This document shows, piece after piece, positions 11,846-12,334 of a stretch of 12,334 nt of DNA. The stretch's first letter is position 1, and each line of letters opens with the position of its first letter. Under the pieces are notes generated by a model. The model did no database searches, was not told the origin of the DNA, and saw only the letters and a program-made list of their open reading frames with translations. The position numbers and the translations under genes were made by a program. Source of the stretch: a bacterium (GTDB lineage Bacteria > BMS3Abin14); assembly GCA_022865845.1 (NCBI GenBank), contig JALHUC010000563.1, forward strand, positions 1-12,334. The letters are read 5' to 3'.

Positions 11846-11953
11846 ATGGCAGTATTCAAGTGCAAGGAGTGCGGTGAAACGAGAGAAGGCCGCTGTAAAC
11901 CCAGGAAGTGCCAGGCCTGCGGGGCGGCGGAGAGTTTTGAGAAGCAGGAGTAG
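11846..11953 (+). CDS. RCKP-type rubredoxin-like mini-protein (35 aa)
   Basis: 35 residues. Two CxxC knuckles (C6-x2-C9 and C22-x2-C25) flank the motif GRCKPRKC, diagnostic of the RCKP-type rubredoxin-like family of very short proteins common in sulfate reducers and other anaerobes. The four knuckle cysteines could bind one iron or zinc; an extra Cys lies within RCKP. The function is unproven; a redox or metal role is inferred from the fold. ATG 11846 has GGAG seven bases upstream. An in-frame ATG two codons earlier (11840) would be too close to it. The gene follows the PerR-like repressor by 33 bp in the same direction and probably shares its transcript. Confidence 0.85.
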   Translation: MAVFKCKECGETREGRCKPRKCQACGAAESFEKQE

Positions 11954-11959
11954 TTCTTC

Positions 11960-12057
11960 CAGTGATCAGTGATCCGTTTTAGTCAAAAGCACTTTTAACA
12001 ATAGGATTCTCGGACCTTTTCTGATCACCGATTACTGATAACCGATCACCGATTGAC
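11960..12057. repeat. Inverted pair of heptad arrays between convergent genes
   Basis: Two CAGTGAT units (11960-11973) face five GATCACC/GATTACT-type units (12023-12057). The complement of 11960-11976 matches 12021-12037 at 14 of 17 positions, enough for an imperfect stem around a roughly 45-base loop. It lies exactly between the convergent mini-protein and metallohydrolase genes. No T-rich classical terminator is visible. Confidence 0.65.
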
Positions 12058-12067
12058 TGATCTGTGA

Positions 12068-12334
12068 TTAGTCAATCTCCACAACCATCCCATCTTCGGC
12101 AACGATCACCTCTCCCTCGAAGGTTGTCATGGCCTCTTTCATGATGGCCATGGACCCTGAACCCGGATTGATATGACACAGGATCAGTTTTTTGGAACCG
12201 CACATCTGAGCAAGTTCACCCGCCTGGGCCGGGTTCAAATGTCCTTCCAGCAACGTCCCTGGGCCGGCGGCTGATTCGGCCACAAGGACATGATCCGCCG
12301 AACCTGCCAGATCCGTCAGCGCCTCGGTGGCCTG
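12068..12334 (-). CDS. MBL-fold metallohydrolase, C-terminal fragment (5' end off the right edge)
   Basis: The frame is open from the window edge to a TAA at 12068-12070, giving 88 C-terminal residues. The pattern resembles the end of the ribonuclease Z-like/metallo-beta-lactamase fold: an ADHVLVAES strand corresponding to the family's ADLLIHEA-type strand, EGHLNPAQAGELA with the conserved His of the HLT..qAg motif, KKLILCHINP with the late metal-binding His, and the terminal FEGEVIVAEDGMVVEI strand. Such enzymes bind two metals, usually zinc, and hydrolyse phosphodiesters or other substrates. The HxHxDH motif would be upstream, outside the window, so the activity cannot be judged. The real start is not in this window; an internal GTG at 12283 is only an in-frame Val. 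It converges on the rubredoxin-like gene. Confidence 0.82.
   Translation of the reverse strand, partial: QATEALTDLAGSADHVLVAESAAGPGTLLEGHLNPAQAGELAQMCGSKKLILCHINPGSGSMAIMKEAMTTFEGEVIVAEDGMVVEID

Overview
The window looks like chromosomal DNA of a Gram-negative, probably anaerobic, deltaproteobacterial-type organism (Desulfobacterota or a relative). This rests on the style of the Lon, GalU and multi-domain signalling proteins, a PerR-like Fur protein beside an RCKP-type rubredoxin-like mini-protein, and intergenic DNA crowded with small repeats. The lineage call is inference; no marker gene fixes it.

Left arm (1-10073), all on the minus strand and almost without gaps. In transcription order: galU, an Hsp20-family small heat-shock protein, lon, a receiver-PAS-histidine kinase, a second receiver-GAF-PAS-histidine kinase, a PocR-GAF-HD-GYP protein, and a response regulator with a PATAN/DUF4388 tail that runs off the left edge. 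Junctions are tight: galU/hsp20 and kinase 1/kinase 2 share one base (TAATG), lon/kinase 1 overlap by 14 bp, and HD-GYP/response regulator overlap by 8 bp. The only two real gaps (before lon and before the HD-GYP gene) are each filled by a copy of the same 154-173 bp hairpin-rich, MITE-like element, and each copy sits within a few bases of the preceding stop codon. The set reads as an envelope/proteostasis group (GalU, Hsp20, Lon) leading into a cytoplasmic phosphorelay with several receivers and a probable cyclic-di-GMP phosphodiesterase output. The second kinase has an altered H-box (Asn-His where His-Glu/Asp is normal).

Middle (10074-10963). A divergent region carries an extended -10 candidate for galU and a near-consensus promoter for tRNA-Leu(GAG), which is followed by a strong bidirectional terminator. 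Then come 569 gene-free bases holding a 29-bp direct repeat, a perfect 12-bp hairpin, a UUCG terminator, heptanucleotide arrays and a 22-bp inverted repeat.

Right arm (10964-12334). A small two-helix membrane protein of unknown function, a PerR-like Fur-family repressor and a 35-residue rubredoxin-like protein lie on the plus strand. The C-terminal end of an MBL-fold metallohydrolase converges on them from the right edge. At least eleven short arrays with a strict 7-bp period but different consensus sequences occupy the spacers from 10145 to 12057; some form inverted pairs.
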